Notes: generated from the letters alone by a model not told the origin. Counted from the first letter of the stretch, positions 23,801-36,294 are shown. The stretch: DNA of 64,000 nt from Datisca glomerata (GCA_003255025.1 QANY01012059.1:1178001-1242000); one strand, 5' to 3'. Translations and numbers: made by a program.

Positions 23801-23971
23801 CAGAGAGCATGTGAAGAATAAAGAAGTGGAATTGATATATTGCAGAACATATGATCAACTCGCTGACATATTCACAAAGCCGCTCAAGCATGATGTGTTT
23901 TCAAGAATGAAGGTAATGCTTGGAATGATGAAAAAGAATCAAAGTTTAAGGGAGGGTGTTGAAGGCAAGTA
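20881..23971 (+). pseudogene. Copia pol remnant (PR, IN, RT, RH)
   Basis: At the protease active site, the Asp-Ser codons (20934-20939) are followed directly by TGA (20940-20942), where the family has Gly; then 'ASNHMTG'. The integrase zinc region is 'LWHLRYGHLNFESL' (about 21317-21360). The integrase core (21593-22216) retains 'LNGVAERKN' with its Glu, but the second catalytic position reads RSGQGGEY instead of RSDxGGEY. RT begins near 22440 ('KWVYKTKRNAQGEI', 'YQLDVKSAFLN'). The YVDD box is intact at 23011-23022 but follows a frameshift. RNase H runs to the stop at 23970 ('YIDNRSAI', 'HIDTRYHFIRE', 'LADIFTKPL'). Inactive. Confidence 0.88.
23942..23956 (+). other. Polypurine tract
   Basis: AAGTTTAAGGGAGGG immediately precedes the 3' LTR and overlaps the end of the RNase H frame. 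It would prime plus-strand DNA synthesis. Confidence 0.8.
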
Positions 23972-24321
23972 AACTTTGAAGTGTGAAAGCAAGAAGTAAA
24001 GAGTCAAAATCTTAGAACTCGTAAAGACTTTACACCATCTTATTCTTAAGGGTGGCCATAGGTGTGTGTGAAAGTTTGAATTGTATTGCAATTTGTATCT
24101 CTATCCTTTACTATAAATAGATAGATGTTGGGTAGAGAAAGAGTCGTGGAGTAGAAACAACTTCTCTAAATTATAAAGAGAGTTTGAGAGAGACAAAGAG
24201 TGTTTGTGAGTTTTTTATCTTATTGTAAGCTTTTGTTTGAAAGTTTTTAATTCACGTATTTTGTGTGAATTAGTCACTCCAAAATTTATCACAAGTGACC
24301 TCAATTCATCTACATCCACCA
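23957..24321 (+). repeat. Copia 3' LTR
   Basis: TGTTGAAGGC...CCACCA, with the equivalent TATA segment 'ctataaatagatag'. Scattered differences from the 5' LTR indicate an old insertion. Confidence 0.9.
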
Positions 24322-25410
24322 ATAAGAATAACAACTAGATGGCCGAAGATTGAATACATTTGGAAGAGCCAAGCATATTATATTCATAGTGTGAATTTGA
24401 TATGGAATAATATTCTTATCTAATAGAAATGTACTGCGTGAGTTTGACCCTTATTATGTCATAGTGGGCTCATACTATGATATTAATTTAGGTTAGATTG
24501 GCTCGACTTCAACAAATGTCGCAACTGAGAGCGCGTGAAGGGGTCTTGGCGATGGCTCTAGCTATGACTTCTCATGTTCTGTGCTTAATCTAGCCCTAGT
24601 GGTTTTGAGCCCGCTACACTAAATATGTAACTTACGGGGAAAGAAAAGAAGGGAAAAAGGGTTTACCTCTCTATTTTCTCTCTCTTTTAATTCATAAACC
24701 TAAGTAATTATTGCAACAAAAGTTTAGCAATGCGTTGGCGTTTTTTCCTTTTCAAAGATATGATTGAGTTCAGAAATTTCAAGACAGTACCAAATGCACA
24801 TAATAATACAAGCCAAGTGGTGAGGTGCGTGGGCTTCTCTTATTGAGTAATGGGATTCTTCATGACTGCTCAGTTGTTTGGACTATTCTTGAGTTTTACC
24901 TCTAACTCAAATGACCTGTTTTGAAAATTGGAGGAGAATTCACGTTACCGAATAAACTGTATGTACCTGATACAGCTGCTTAAATAATATATGAAATTAC
25001 CCAACACATTCGACAATCCACACACCAAGAAAGATATGAAGATAAAAAGAATATAGGATCTGAGGGGGAGACAAAACGAGAGAGGAAGTAGAAAGAAAAC
25101 GAAAAGCCAACGAAGCCCAGCTGTGATATTTATTCTACATATCGTTTTCCATTCAGAATTGATTTGGTTCTTTCTTGATTGCTCTTTTGTACAACAGTAG
25201 AGTTGCTTTCGCATAAGGTGGGGGTGGGGCACTGTCTTGCAGTTTTTCAACAACGTGCAAAACCCAGGATTTTGTGGCTCTTAAAACGAGGGCCAAGTCA
25301 TTTCCCTTTCTTTTTAAGATTTTTGTCCACAATCCACAGTCCGCACCTTTTCATTATTTTAATACAAATTTGCTGCTCTAACATTGTCACATCTCTCTCT
25401 CTCTAACCTA
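24322..25410. other. Non-coding; flank of the nest and upstream region of the EPFL gene
   Basis: 24322-24640 may be the far part of the gypsy LTR split by the copia insertion; I cannot prove it. From there to the EPFL gene I see no coding sequence or clear transposon. It should contain the gene's promoter. CT-rich runs occur at about 25390-25404. Confidence 0.4.
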
Positions 25411-25420
25411 ATATATAAAT
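25411..25420 (+). promoter_or_regulatory. Candidate TATA box of the EPFL gene
   Basis: ATATATAAAT lies 25 bp upstream of the first ATG. If used, the leader would be extremely short and translation would perhaps begin at the second Met (25475). Another upstream promoter is equally possible. Confidence 0.3.
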
Positions 25421-25444
25421 AAAGTTTCCTTTTTTTTCCTCTAA

Positions 25445-25969
25445 ATGGCAGCAATGTGCCTCTATGCTGAAAAGATGAGCATAACACGAAATAGCGTTTG
25501 TTGGCACAGAAATAAACAAATAATCATTTCATTGATTTTCATCTTGATTTCAAGCTTCACCCATGTGAGACTTTTGGCTGAAGGTCGAGCAATAGCCCAG
25601 GTGACTCTCTCTCTCTCTCTCTCGCCAGGAGTATTATTAGTTTGTGTTACTAAGAATTGTACAGTAATGAAAAAGCATAATGAAAAACAGGAAGCTATCA
25701 AGGCAGAGGTCGGAGTAGTACTGGGGATGAGAAGAAATATGATAGGGTCAAGGCCGCCGAGATGCGAGAGAAGGTGCAGAGAATGTGGGGATTGTAAGGC
25801 AGTTCAAGTTCCAATTATGCCACAACCATTCCTCCGAAAGAATGGAAGCTCCGTTTCATCAACTGGAACTCCCGAATATGTTGTAGAATATTTGAGAGGA
25901 GATGACATGTCTAACTACAAGCCCATTAGCTGGAAATGCAAATGTGGGAATTTCATTTTAAATCCTTAG
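25445..25969 (+). CDS. EPFL2: EPFL2-like secreted cysteine-rich peptide (two exons)
   Basis: EPF-like proteins are secreted peptides sensed by ERECTA-family receptor kinases and TMM, and they act in stomatal, organ-margin or inflorescence patterning. Exon 1 (25445-25600, 52 codons) includes a signal-peptide core, IIISLIFILISSF. Exon 2 (25691-25969) has the mature region GSRPPRCERRCRECGDCKAVQ and ends 'RGDDMSNYKPISWKCKCG', with six cysteines (C-x3-C-x2-C-x2-C and C-x-C). The spliced product is 144 residues, a normal length. The intron 25601-25690 (GTGACT...ACAG) is 90 bp with no stop, so an unspliced message would still read as a 174-residue protein. The start at 25445 is the first Met; the one at 25475 is an alternative. 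Similarity to the EPFL1-3 branch, best to EPFL2, is from memory of the family. No defects are seen. Confidence 0.85.
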   Translation: MAAMCLYAEKMSITRNSVCWHRNKQIIISLIFILISSFTHVRLLAEGRAIAQVTLSLSLSPGVLLVCVTKNCTVMKKHNEKQEAIKAEVGVVLGMRRNMIGSRPPRCERRCRECGDCKAVQVPIMPQPFLRKNGSSVSSTGTPEYVVEYLRGDDMSNYKPISWKCKCGNFILNP

Positions 25970-26014
25970 TAAGTAAATAAATGGTCGAAGAAAACTACAA
26001 TTGAATCCGGCTCA

Positions 26015-26017
<3 letters not shown>

Positions 26018-26067
<50 letters not shown>
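26018..26067. repeat. (TC)n microsatellite
   Basis: About 25 uninterrupted TC units, 50 bp downstream of the EPFL stop codon, probably in or near its 3' UTR. Confidence 0.97.
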
Positions 26068-26068
<1 letters not shown>

Positions 26069-27328
26069 TTGGAGATTTTTGCTTGAAAAGATTTTTTTTT
26101 AATTTTGACTCTATTATTTTTCTCAAAACAAAGTCCATATAAACTATAAAAGGGTTATACGTGAATTTTTTTGATAATTCCAAAAATTAGAGTTTACCTA
26201 TCATATAAACGCTACCTCCGCTTTTGATATTTTACGATCGCGTTTAAGTTTTTTTAGTGAATTTAGTCCCTGCCTTGAAAATTTAGCGTATTTAATCATA
26301 CATTTAACATGTAATCTTTATTCAATGTATTTATCATTTTTTAATAAGTTTATCATGTGCTTAAAATCTATTTACTTTTCAGTTTGTTTTAGTTTTGGAC
26401 AAATTTTGGTATGTAAACTATCCCCTCAATTTTCTGCATAAATTTATTAATTCAATTTTTTTTTCGATCGATTTTATATTAAAATGATTATTAATTGGAA
26501 TTTAAATGTTTTTAAGTTGAGATGAATAAAATGCTAAATGTAATCATTTGTGTGTAAAAAGGGCTTAATAGTAAAATTTTAAAGTGTATGAAGGCTAAAA
26601 AAAATAATTCAGATGCGTGATGTGGAAACACCTCGGGGTTTTACCACGTTTCTCTAATTACATAGAGTCTAGCTATCAATTCTTAAGCAATGTGAAAAAT
26701 GAGAGAATTTTTTTTTAAGAAAAGAAAAGTGGGACGTAAAATATGATGGGAAGTGATGACATGAAATGAGATTATGAGAGGACGAGAGAAAAGAGATAAG
26801 GAAGAGGAGAGAGGGTAAGGTAATGTCAGAGTATTCTGATTTTCGTAGCTTACAAGTTTTCTGTTCGATCATAAAGTCTCTCTCTGCCTCTGCTGCTGTC
26901 TTAACTATTAAATGTTAAATGTTATAGACAGTACACCTCGAAGGCTTAAACTGCCACCACAGTACACATGATCTCATCAACACCTTATGAGTATATGTAT
27001 TCGAATAGTTTTTCTTTTGATTAATTTTAAGTTTGTAGACAAAATCTACTCCACAAATACTCCTCCTTCACACACGTTACATTAGATTCATAATTGGTTA
27101 CTTCCTAAGAATCCCTCTCCAATATTGAGATTCATCTGACTGTTAGTTTTGATCAGGACAATCTCAACCGTAATTTAATTTTTTTCCCTCATTTCTTTAC
27201 AAACTTGTTCAACCGATAATAAAACATCCTCTATTTCATTTTCTCTCTCTTCTTTGTTCGAAAAAATCACGGAGCTCTCTTTTCTATTTTCCCTTCTTCC
27301 TCTCATCATCTTTTCGACCCAAAATCTA
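26068..27328. other. AT-rich intergenic DNA
   Basis: No gene or transposon is recognised. A strongly pyrimidine-rich stretch (about 27185-27300, many CTCT and TTCTTCC runs) precedes the exon-like segment below and resembles a plant 5' UTR. Confidence 0.5.
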
Positions 27329-27774
27329 TGGCACGCGATTTACATCTCAGACGACTCCACTATTGGCCCATATTCAGCCTCACCGCCTCTCTCTTCACGG
27401 TGATCTTTATCCTCTCTCTCTGTCTATCTTAAATTTGGATTTTTCTACATTTTCCCTTTTCTTTTCATTTTCATTCAAAACCTAAAGGCTAAACTAAACT
27501 CAGTTTCCCCCCCTTTCTCTATGCTACAAGCCTTCTGTCCATGGTGGTCTTGGTGCTTTCTTTGTGCCGTCTCTCCATCATTTTGTTAGTCTCAGACACT
27601 ACATCTCCACCGTCTAGTAACTCTGTTGGAGGAGGATTCTCGATGTTCTCACCTGACCAAACGGGGAAGAGTTTAAATGGAGGTTATGGTGAATCAGGCG
27701 ACACGATCATGCCGTCTTCGACAGAAATGGAGTCGGAGGAAGGATTTCCTTTGAGAATGTGGCACAGGTGAATT
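27329..27774 (+). other. Exon-like segments, unidentified
   Basis: After the pyrimidine-rich leader, an ATG at 27329 opens 34 codons ending in a hydrophobic run (FSLTASLFTVIFILSLCLS). A second frame starting at 27541 has 76 codons ('SVGGGFSMFSPDQTGKSLNGGYGESG', given in two blocks: SVGGGFSMFSPDQ and TGKSLNGGYGESG). The GC content rises relative to the surroundings. It could be the 5' end of a gene or a remnant. I recognise no domain. Confidence 0.25.
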
Positions 27775-30244
27775 AGGGATTACATGTGCATGAAATAGCC
27801 ATCCTTTTCCTCTCCCATTTGCCTTACTTCTTTCTAGACAGCCCATAGATCGAAACATCTTCTGTTCATCGCTGATCTATATTTTTTTGCCTTTATGTTT
27901 CTAATGAAAAGGTTCATTTCTTATTGGCTTTACCTTATTTATGTAAGCTATATCTGACAAACCGGGAGAAGTTTCATGCCAAAGCGCAGAAGAACAATGG
28001 GAAGGCGACAGCAGAACTTATCCCTACTGAGGTGCCAACTATATTTTCATATTTTTATTTTGTTCATAATTTTAGGACATAAGTTTTCAGTTTTTAAATA
28101 CTCATTACTTGTTATTTCTATGTAGAATTAGATTTCTGTAGCTATTTTTTTAGCTTTCTTGTATTGATTCCTCTAAAATATTGCCAGCTCATGCCAAATG
28201 AGTAAAATATGGCTCTTTTTCTTGTTTCATTAATATTTTAGGAAATTATATGTTAGAAAATTGGTCTTATCAGTTGTGTTTTATTGCTCTACCTTATCTG
28301 TTAAAAAGTAAAAAATCAACTGATATCATTTTGCTTAAAACATTGCTACTCTGTTTCGTGAATGACACATTTCATTGGTGTGAATACAGGATCTGCCTAT
28401 TTTGGTGTAGATTTTTGTAAGAGGTTATGTGGTGTGTCTGTTATTAGGAGGTAATGAGTTTGATTTCAGGTTATCCAATTTGATGAAATATCCCCTTTTT
28501 ATATTTTCGTTTTCATTTTTTAGTTGACATCTTTGATATATAACAACCTAATGCTTCATCGGCTTGAACTATCATAATAAATTGTACTTATTTGTTTGAA
28601 GAGAACCTATATCTTATTTATAACAAAAAGAAGTCTAATTCTTTTCGGTTTTTAAGATTTTATTATGTTTCTGTTCTTTCCAAGTTAAATTGTTGAATGA
28701 TGTAAAAACTAAAACCGGCAGCGAGAGTTTTCCGTTAATGGAAGTATTTTATAGTTAGTTTTACTTATTCTCTTTAAAATGCATTTGGTATGCTATTTGG
28801 TTCTATTAATTGCATGTCTGGTCTATTTTGTTGATTTATGGGCTATTCTAATTGTGTGGGGTTGGAAGTACATTTTTGAGTAATTAAAACTGGTTATTGA
28901 CAACGAGTATATCTTCTTATGGAAGAACAGTAAGTCATAGTATCTAATTTCAAAATTCTCATATTATTTCTCTCTTTTATTATTGTTATGTGGATAAAGT
29001 TGTATCGATTTTCAAATTAAATTAACAAAAAGTTGAAATACAAAGAGTAAACTAACAAATGAAAAAGTATTATGGAAGCGAGGAACTGTGGAAATGTGAG
29101 ACATGGATAAACAAAATGTAGTAGATACTCTACAAACCGGTAGAAATTGCAAGGCCATTTGAATGGCCCTCAACGAAAATGAATAAATTTTGGTCATAGG
29201 AACATCTAGTGGTCAGATTCAGGTGATGTATTTCTTTCATATCCGTTAAACATATCTTATAAATCTACTTTTTGAAAAGTTTTGAGTTAATTATATCTTA
29301 TCCATTTTATTTTCATTTCAAAATCACTGATTCAGAAAAACTTCCCACACGTTTGTAGAATAGTTCTATTAAGCATATATCAAGTAATTTTTTCTAGTTG
29401 AAATGCTTCAAAACTAATGAGGCTAAAAAATATTCTGTAAGGAGGTGATTGTAAAAAAAATTAAATGTCATTACATTCTGATATATATTCTTAGTATATC
29501 CAGCAACAATACTACCACGTGAAACAAACATAGAAGCAATGTCTTTGGTTCACTAGCGTGCTTTAGCAGTTAGGGAAGTGGATTAGGATTCTGATAAATT
29601 TTTATTACCTATATAATCATAGGAAGCACTCTTAACCAACATTCACAATATTATTTATTACTTTTACATCCATGATCAGTTTAGTTGCTATGTTTGTAAT
29701 GGTCTCATAGTAATAATTCTGTCCATTTTTGTTAATTGCAATCAACAATAGCCTAGATTTTCCCTTACCCCATGTGACCAAATTTCTATAATGCATACAA
29801 TATTTATTTTCTTTAAGTATTTTAAGAAGCATGTACATGACTTGATAAAAGTGAGACGTGTTTATGACCAACGGACAAAATTTATATTCGAGATATTGTT
29901 ATTTATCTCCATTGTTTTTCTTTTCTTTTTTTAGATTTTCTATATCATCGCCAAGCATCATAATAGATTTTGATTTTTGCATGAAATCCCTGAAGAGAGC
30001 TTGAAGAAATGGAAGGACCTCTACGTAGTTACAGATCAGAGATGAGAAACACATTGTAACTTGTTCTACTACTTCTGCTACTTCTGTTGTAAAAAGTAAC
30101 ATAAGTGTGTTTTAGAATGTTTGGAACGGATTTGTAACAGAAAAAAGAAACTAATATTCATATGTAGTGATATTAATGGATGAGATAATATTTTGAAAGA
30201 GAACTTGAAATAAATTATTTTATGTATTGATGAATTTATTAAGT
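27775..30244. other. AT-rich, no recognised gene
   Basis: A short segment at 27955-28032 reads '[19 protein letters not shown]' on the plus strand and is compositionally exon-like, but no family is recognised. A 67-codon minus-strand frame at 29899-30102 is rich in helix-forming residues, with no known domain. Otherwise nothing is seen. Confidence 0.3.
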
Positions 30245-31265
30245 ATGTGAAAAAAAATGGCTAAGAGGTATGAAAATGACCAAATAAGTGAAATGTCTAA
30301 GGGTGTGAAAAATGGCTAAGTGCATGAAAATAGTTAAGTGTATCAAAACAAGTACATGAAAAATGACAAAGTGAAAAAATTACCAAGTGACTAAAATTTC
30401 TTCGTGCATGTGGTTAAGTTCTAAAAATGGCTTAGTATATGTGAAAAATGCTTAAGTATATGAAAATATAGCTAGATATATAAAAATGTGTGGAAATTAT
30501 TCACTTAGTCTAAGTGTGTGGGAAAATGTGCAGAAATTGCAAAGTGTGTGAATATGACTAAGTGTATAAAATCACGATCTAGAATTTTATATGGTGAAAA
30601 ATGATTTCACTTGATACTTGTCATAAAATCACGACAACATAATCAAGGAAAAATTCATACACGTTTATGAATAAGTGTTTGATTATTTTTACAATGCACT
30701 ACTTAATTGAAATCTAATTTTAAATATAAGTTAATGTACTTAAGTGCATGTGAAAAGTTATAAAAATTGTTAAGTGTATGTGAAAATGGCTTATTGCATG
30801 AAAATATGACTAGTGTGTAAAAATGACCAAATGTAGCAAAACAACTACATGAAGTATAATTTATCGACTATGATAAAGTATGTGAAAATGTCTAAATTTA
30901 TGAAATGAAAAAATATATGAAAATGACTAAGTGTATGAAAATGTTTAAGTGTGTGAAATTGGTTAAGTTGCAAAAATGCTAAGTGCGCGAAATGACAAAG
31001 TGTATGAAAATAACAAAGTATATGAGCAAGTATATGAAAATGTGTGAAAATGACCATGTGTAAATATAGTTAAGTCCATGAAAATGACCGACTGAGCAAA
31101 TGGTGATTTGCCATAGGGAATGTATATGAAAATGCCTAAATGTATTTGAAAATACCTAAGTGCATGAAAATATGAATAAGTGATCAAAAATGGCAAATGG
31201 TTAGAAAATTACTAAGTGAATGAAAATTATCAAGGTGTAAGGCTAAGTTGTAAAAATGGCTAAGT
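30245..31265. repeat. Degenerate minisatellite, unit near 'aagtgtatgaaaatggct'
   Basis: A unit of about 17-20 bp, consensus 'taagtgtatgaaaatgac', recurs dozens of times with drift (for example around 30290-30560 and 30740-31265). It is interrupted at about 30570-30735 by unrelated AT-rich sequence. Frames read from it (such as the His/Phe/Thr-rich one at 30845-31057) are artefacts of the repeat. Confidence 0.85.
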
Positions 31266-31489
31266 GTAGAACTAAAACTGCCGGTATAAAACCAAAAACC
31301 GCTAAAGACACTGGCCTAGACGACGTATCAACTTTTTAGTGGCCATTGGCCACTGAGAATGTGGCGTTTGATGAGTGATTATATGATTTTTAAGGATGAT
31401 TTACGAAGAGTAATTATCCCTATTAATTGCACGACCACCAGACATTACCAACCAATAAAAAAGTCAGACTAGGTGATTACGACCCAAAC

Positions 31490-31800
31490 ACTACTTTGGT
31501 AGTCCTAATCGCCTATGGGACAGACGAATCACCTATAGTAACTGACGTTTGGTTCCTGCTGGTCGCGTTTGGGCTCCAAACATCTTAGTAACAGGCGTTT
31601 GGCTCGTGTCTAGTGACGCGAGCCAAATACGACCTACAAGCCCTAAACGCCTATCATGGTGACTATTCGCCAGTCATGAATGACGTTTAGGGCCTGCTGG
31701 TTGCATTTGAGCGCCAAACGCCTGTAAATATTATGTTTGGGCCTCAAACGTGTCCAGCGGGCCCCAAACGCTAGTCAAGGCTGACGTTTGGCAACCAAAT
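31490..31800. repeat. Inverted-repeat-rich 'CGTTTGG / CCAAACG' array
   Basis: Short motifs GACGTTTGG, GCGTTTGG, CCAAACG and CCCTAAACGCC recur about a dozen times in both orientations, for example 'gcgtttggctcgtg' and 'gagccaaatacg', with 'gcgggccccaaacgc'. The density of opposed copies resembles the subterminal repeats of CACTA-type transposons. No matching terminus was found next to it. Confidence 0.55.
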
Positions 31801-33413
<1,613 letters not shown>

Positions 33414-33639
33414 GTGAGCTCCTTACCCACTTGAAGCCTATTTTGATTTTGTCATTTCCTATTCTATTCTGATTAGACACAGTAAGTAGTATATGTACTT
33501 GCTGAGCTTTTAACTCTAGAAATTATTTCCCTCTATGCTTATTCTTTTTTTCTCAGGCAACCTCTCACATATCTGATAGTTCTTGTTCTTCAGGTACACC
33601 CTTTTGTGGGTTGGCTACAATGATTCTGATCAATTAGTG
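33414..33639. other. Short unassigned spacer
   Basis: It lies between the MSI1 fragment and the CACTA-type terminus. No similarity is recognised. Confidence 0.4.
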
Positions 33640-34020
33640 ATGACAATTTTGAGGGGATGAAGGGCTGTCATGGAAAGGAAGGTTTTTGCCTTTCCACGAC
33701 AGATTTTTTTAAATGACCCTTTAATGAGGGGGATTGCCCGTCATTGTAGGAGGCACCTATAATGACGGGCAATACCCGTCATTAAAGGTATTTTTCAGCA
33801 CCTATAATGATGGGCGATCCCCATCATTAAAGATGTTTTTGTGGCACTTTTGATGATGGGGATTCCCCATCATCAAAAGTGTTTTGGCGGCACCTTTCGA
33901 TGACAGTTTTTGGTAACATGAGTTTAGGTTACAGCCAGATAGATGACTGTCATATCCCCATCATTGAAGGGTTTTGATGATGGTTGTTCACCGTCATCTA
34001 AGTCCCATTTTGTAGTAGTG
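33640..34020. mobile_element. CACTA-type (En/Spm) transposon terminus with hairpin array
   Basis: The right edge is TTTTGTAGTAGTG, whose complement CACTACTACAAAA is a classic CACTA-superfamily end. Inward of it are successive near-palindromes, the subterminal structure these transposases bind: 'cacttttgatgatgg...ccatcatcaaaagtg' near 33845-33882, 'aatgacgggcaatacccgtcatt' halves at 33755-33777, 'aatgatgggcgatccccatcatt' at 33808-33830, and 'tgtcatggaaagg...cctttccacgaca' at 33664-33700. I could not find a matching left terminus, so the element may be truncated, or its left end may lie further left, possibly enclosing the MSI1 fragment. Confidence 0.65.
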
Positions 34021-34039
34021 ACTACACATTCTTCTTCTT

Positions 34040-36294
34040 CTATTTATGGAAATTTCAGGGTGTTAAAGATATTAACTATCACCTCTGGATCATTCACTCT
34101 CGTCAGCTCTCCTTTTTGAACATCTATTAGCGCTCTCCCTGTGGCTAAAAATGGCCTTCCTAGCAACAACGAGCATTATTTTTCAGCTTCATAGTCTAAG
34201 ATGGTGAAATCAGAAAGGAAAATGAATTTGTCTACTTTGACCAAGTAATATTCTATTTTTCTTTTTGGGATACACAATTGATCTATTTTCCATTTGAATA
34301 GTTATTGTAGTGGGCCTGGCTTCACCAATTTCTAACTATTTAATTACAGATAGTGGCATTAAATTAATTCCTGCTCCTAGGTCACATAATGCTTTTCCAT
34401 AGTGTGTATCTCCAATGGTACAAGGGATTGTAAAACTCTTTGGATCTTTCATTTTAGGTGGGATTTTATTCTGAACAATCATGTTGCATTCCTGAGTCAG
34501 AGCTATAGTTTCAAACTCTCCTGGTCTTCTTCTTTTTGTAGGATATCTTTCATGAACTTAACATAATTTGGCATCTACTGTAGAGCTTCCATTAGAGGTA
34601 TGTTGATATGATGTTGTTTTAACATATCTAAGAACTTGCTAAACTGCCCATCCATCTTTTTCTTCTGAAGTCTCTAAGGAAATGGTGGTGCAGGTCTTTC
34701 AATTTCAACCGTTGACTTCTCTTTTGACACTAAATCTTGAGGTGCTTTGACAACTTGTTCAACTAAATCCTTACTTGAGCTGGGTTCTCCATTTTTTATG
34801 CTTTCAGGTTATCCTGCTGAGATGCAATTTTTCCACTCTGCAACTGAATGGCTTTGCAGTGTTCCTTACATTCCCTTATTGGATTTTTAGTATTACTTGG
34901 CAAAGATCCTTGAGGACTTGAATTAAGTGCACTGGCTAACTATCCCATTTGATTTTCCAAGTTTCTCAATGAAATTGCATGATTCTGAATCAGTGTAGAA
35001 TGGTTTTGAATTACAGATTCGTTCATCATCTTGAACTCCTTTAACAGACTCTCCAAATTGCTCGGTTGCTCAAACACAGGTTTCTGAATTTGAGTTTGAT
35101 GAGATGTGAATCTAGGTGGAAAATTTTGCTTCTACTACAATTGAGATGTTCCAGCATTTTGATGTTGGTTGGTCCATGAAAAATTCGGATGCTGCCACCA
35201 CCCTGGATCATAAATGTTGGAATATGGGTTGTATTTCTAGTTCTTTTGATTTTTTATGGTGTAGTTTCCAACATAGTTCATAGATGCAGGGTTTCCTAGG
35301 CATTGTTCAAATAAGTGCTCACCATCATAGTACACACAACAAACTGTTGTTACTTGATTAGCTTCCTGCAACAATGGGGTGGTTGCTGATTTGGATTTTG
35401 TGCTAGGGGTAACCTCATGCTCATGGTCTTGATTACATTTTCCAAAGATGACATCTGTGCTAATAAAGTAATCATGGAATCTACTTCATGTATTCCTCTT
35501 ATCTTCTTGGTTGTTATTACAGATGTTGCAGCTGAAGTTGTTTTAGCTGTCGACCATTATTAATTATTACTTGCAATCCTTTCCAGAATATCATATGCCT
35601 CATTGTAGGATTTAGATAGAATGGCTCCATTTTCTAAGGCATCAACCATTAATCTTATAGCAGAATTCAAGTTATTGTAGAATTTCTCCAATTGAATACA
35701 ATGCGGTATACCATGATGAGGACATATTCTTAATAGATCCTTGAATCCCTTTCATGCTTTGTATAATGATTCATCCTTAAGCTCATGAAATGAGGTAATT
35801 TCATTCTTGAGGTTGGAATTTTTTGTAGGCGGGAAGTATTTCAATAGAAACTTTTCAGCCAGATTATTCCAACTTCTCACTGAGTTAGATGGTAAAGAAT
35901 TCAACCAAACTCTTGCTCTATCTCTTAGTGAATAGGGAAACAATCTCATCCTTAAAACATCTTCTGTAGCTCCTGGGATTTTAAATGCATCACTGATGTC
36001 CATGAAAACTCTCAAGTGAAATTGATGATCTTCTAAGGGTAGGCCATTAAACTGCCCAACTATTTGGAGCATTTGGAACACAACAAGTTTAAGCTCAAAT
36101 TGGGTTCCTTGAATTTCAGGTCTGACAATTTCTAGATTCATTGCTTGCAACTGAAGCACAGCATAGTCTCGTATTGCTTTTTCTCTGTCATCGGCCATTG
36201 TAATAACATTAGTATTATCATTGTTTGCATTATTGGATTCATCTGCATTTTTGACCCTTTCATTCAATACTTATTCTCCATTAGGAGCATCCAT
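34040..36294 (-). pseudogene. Athila-like gag-protease remnant
   Basis: A 171-codon frame from 36267 holds the gag capsid domain: 'FELKLVVFQMLQIVGQFNGL', 'EDHQFHLRVFMDISDAFKI', 'RLFPYSLRDRARVWLNSLPS' and 'WNNLAEKFLLKYFPPTKNS'. It continues, past a stop at 35752, with 'CPHHGIPHCIQLEKFYNNL' and 'LSKSYNEAYDILERIASNN'. Further left come an 'HHINIPLMEALQ' linker, then 'KVDKFIFLSDFTILD' and 'LLGRPFLATGRALIDVQKGE' (about 34100-34180). These belong to the protease fold and the segment after it in Athila elements. Many stops interrupt the central region. It is the structural precursor of the retroelement, inactive. Confidence 0.85.

Larger units (their letters stand above)
18848..24321 (+). mobile_element. 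Ty1/copia retrotransposon, full-length, inactive
   Basis: Two LTRs of about 365 bp (18848-19213, 23957-24321) flank a tRNA-Met primer site at the left and a polypurine tract (23942-23956) at the right. The plus-strand interior encodes gag, protease, integrase, RT and RNase H in copia order (integrase before RT). In-frame stops are scattered throughout. I could not confirm a 5-bp target duplication: the left flank is ACAAT and the right flank reads ATAAG. It lies within the presumed LTR of the gypsy host element. Confidence 0.9.

Noticed and set aside
18843..24326. A 5-bp target duplication for the first copia element
   Set aside because: The left flank ACAAT and right flank ATAAG do not match under the LTR ends I can justify, so no duplication is claimed.
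25462..25701. 79-codon minus-strand frame over the EPFL gene
   Set aside because: Opposite strand of a well-supported gene. No domain.
25995..26183. Minus-strand frame with a long Arg-Glu repeat
   Set aside because: Translation of the (TC)n microsatellite.
30845..31196. His/Phe/Thr-rich minus-strand frames
   Set aside because: Translations of the 'aagtgtatgaaaatg' minisatellite.
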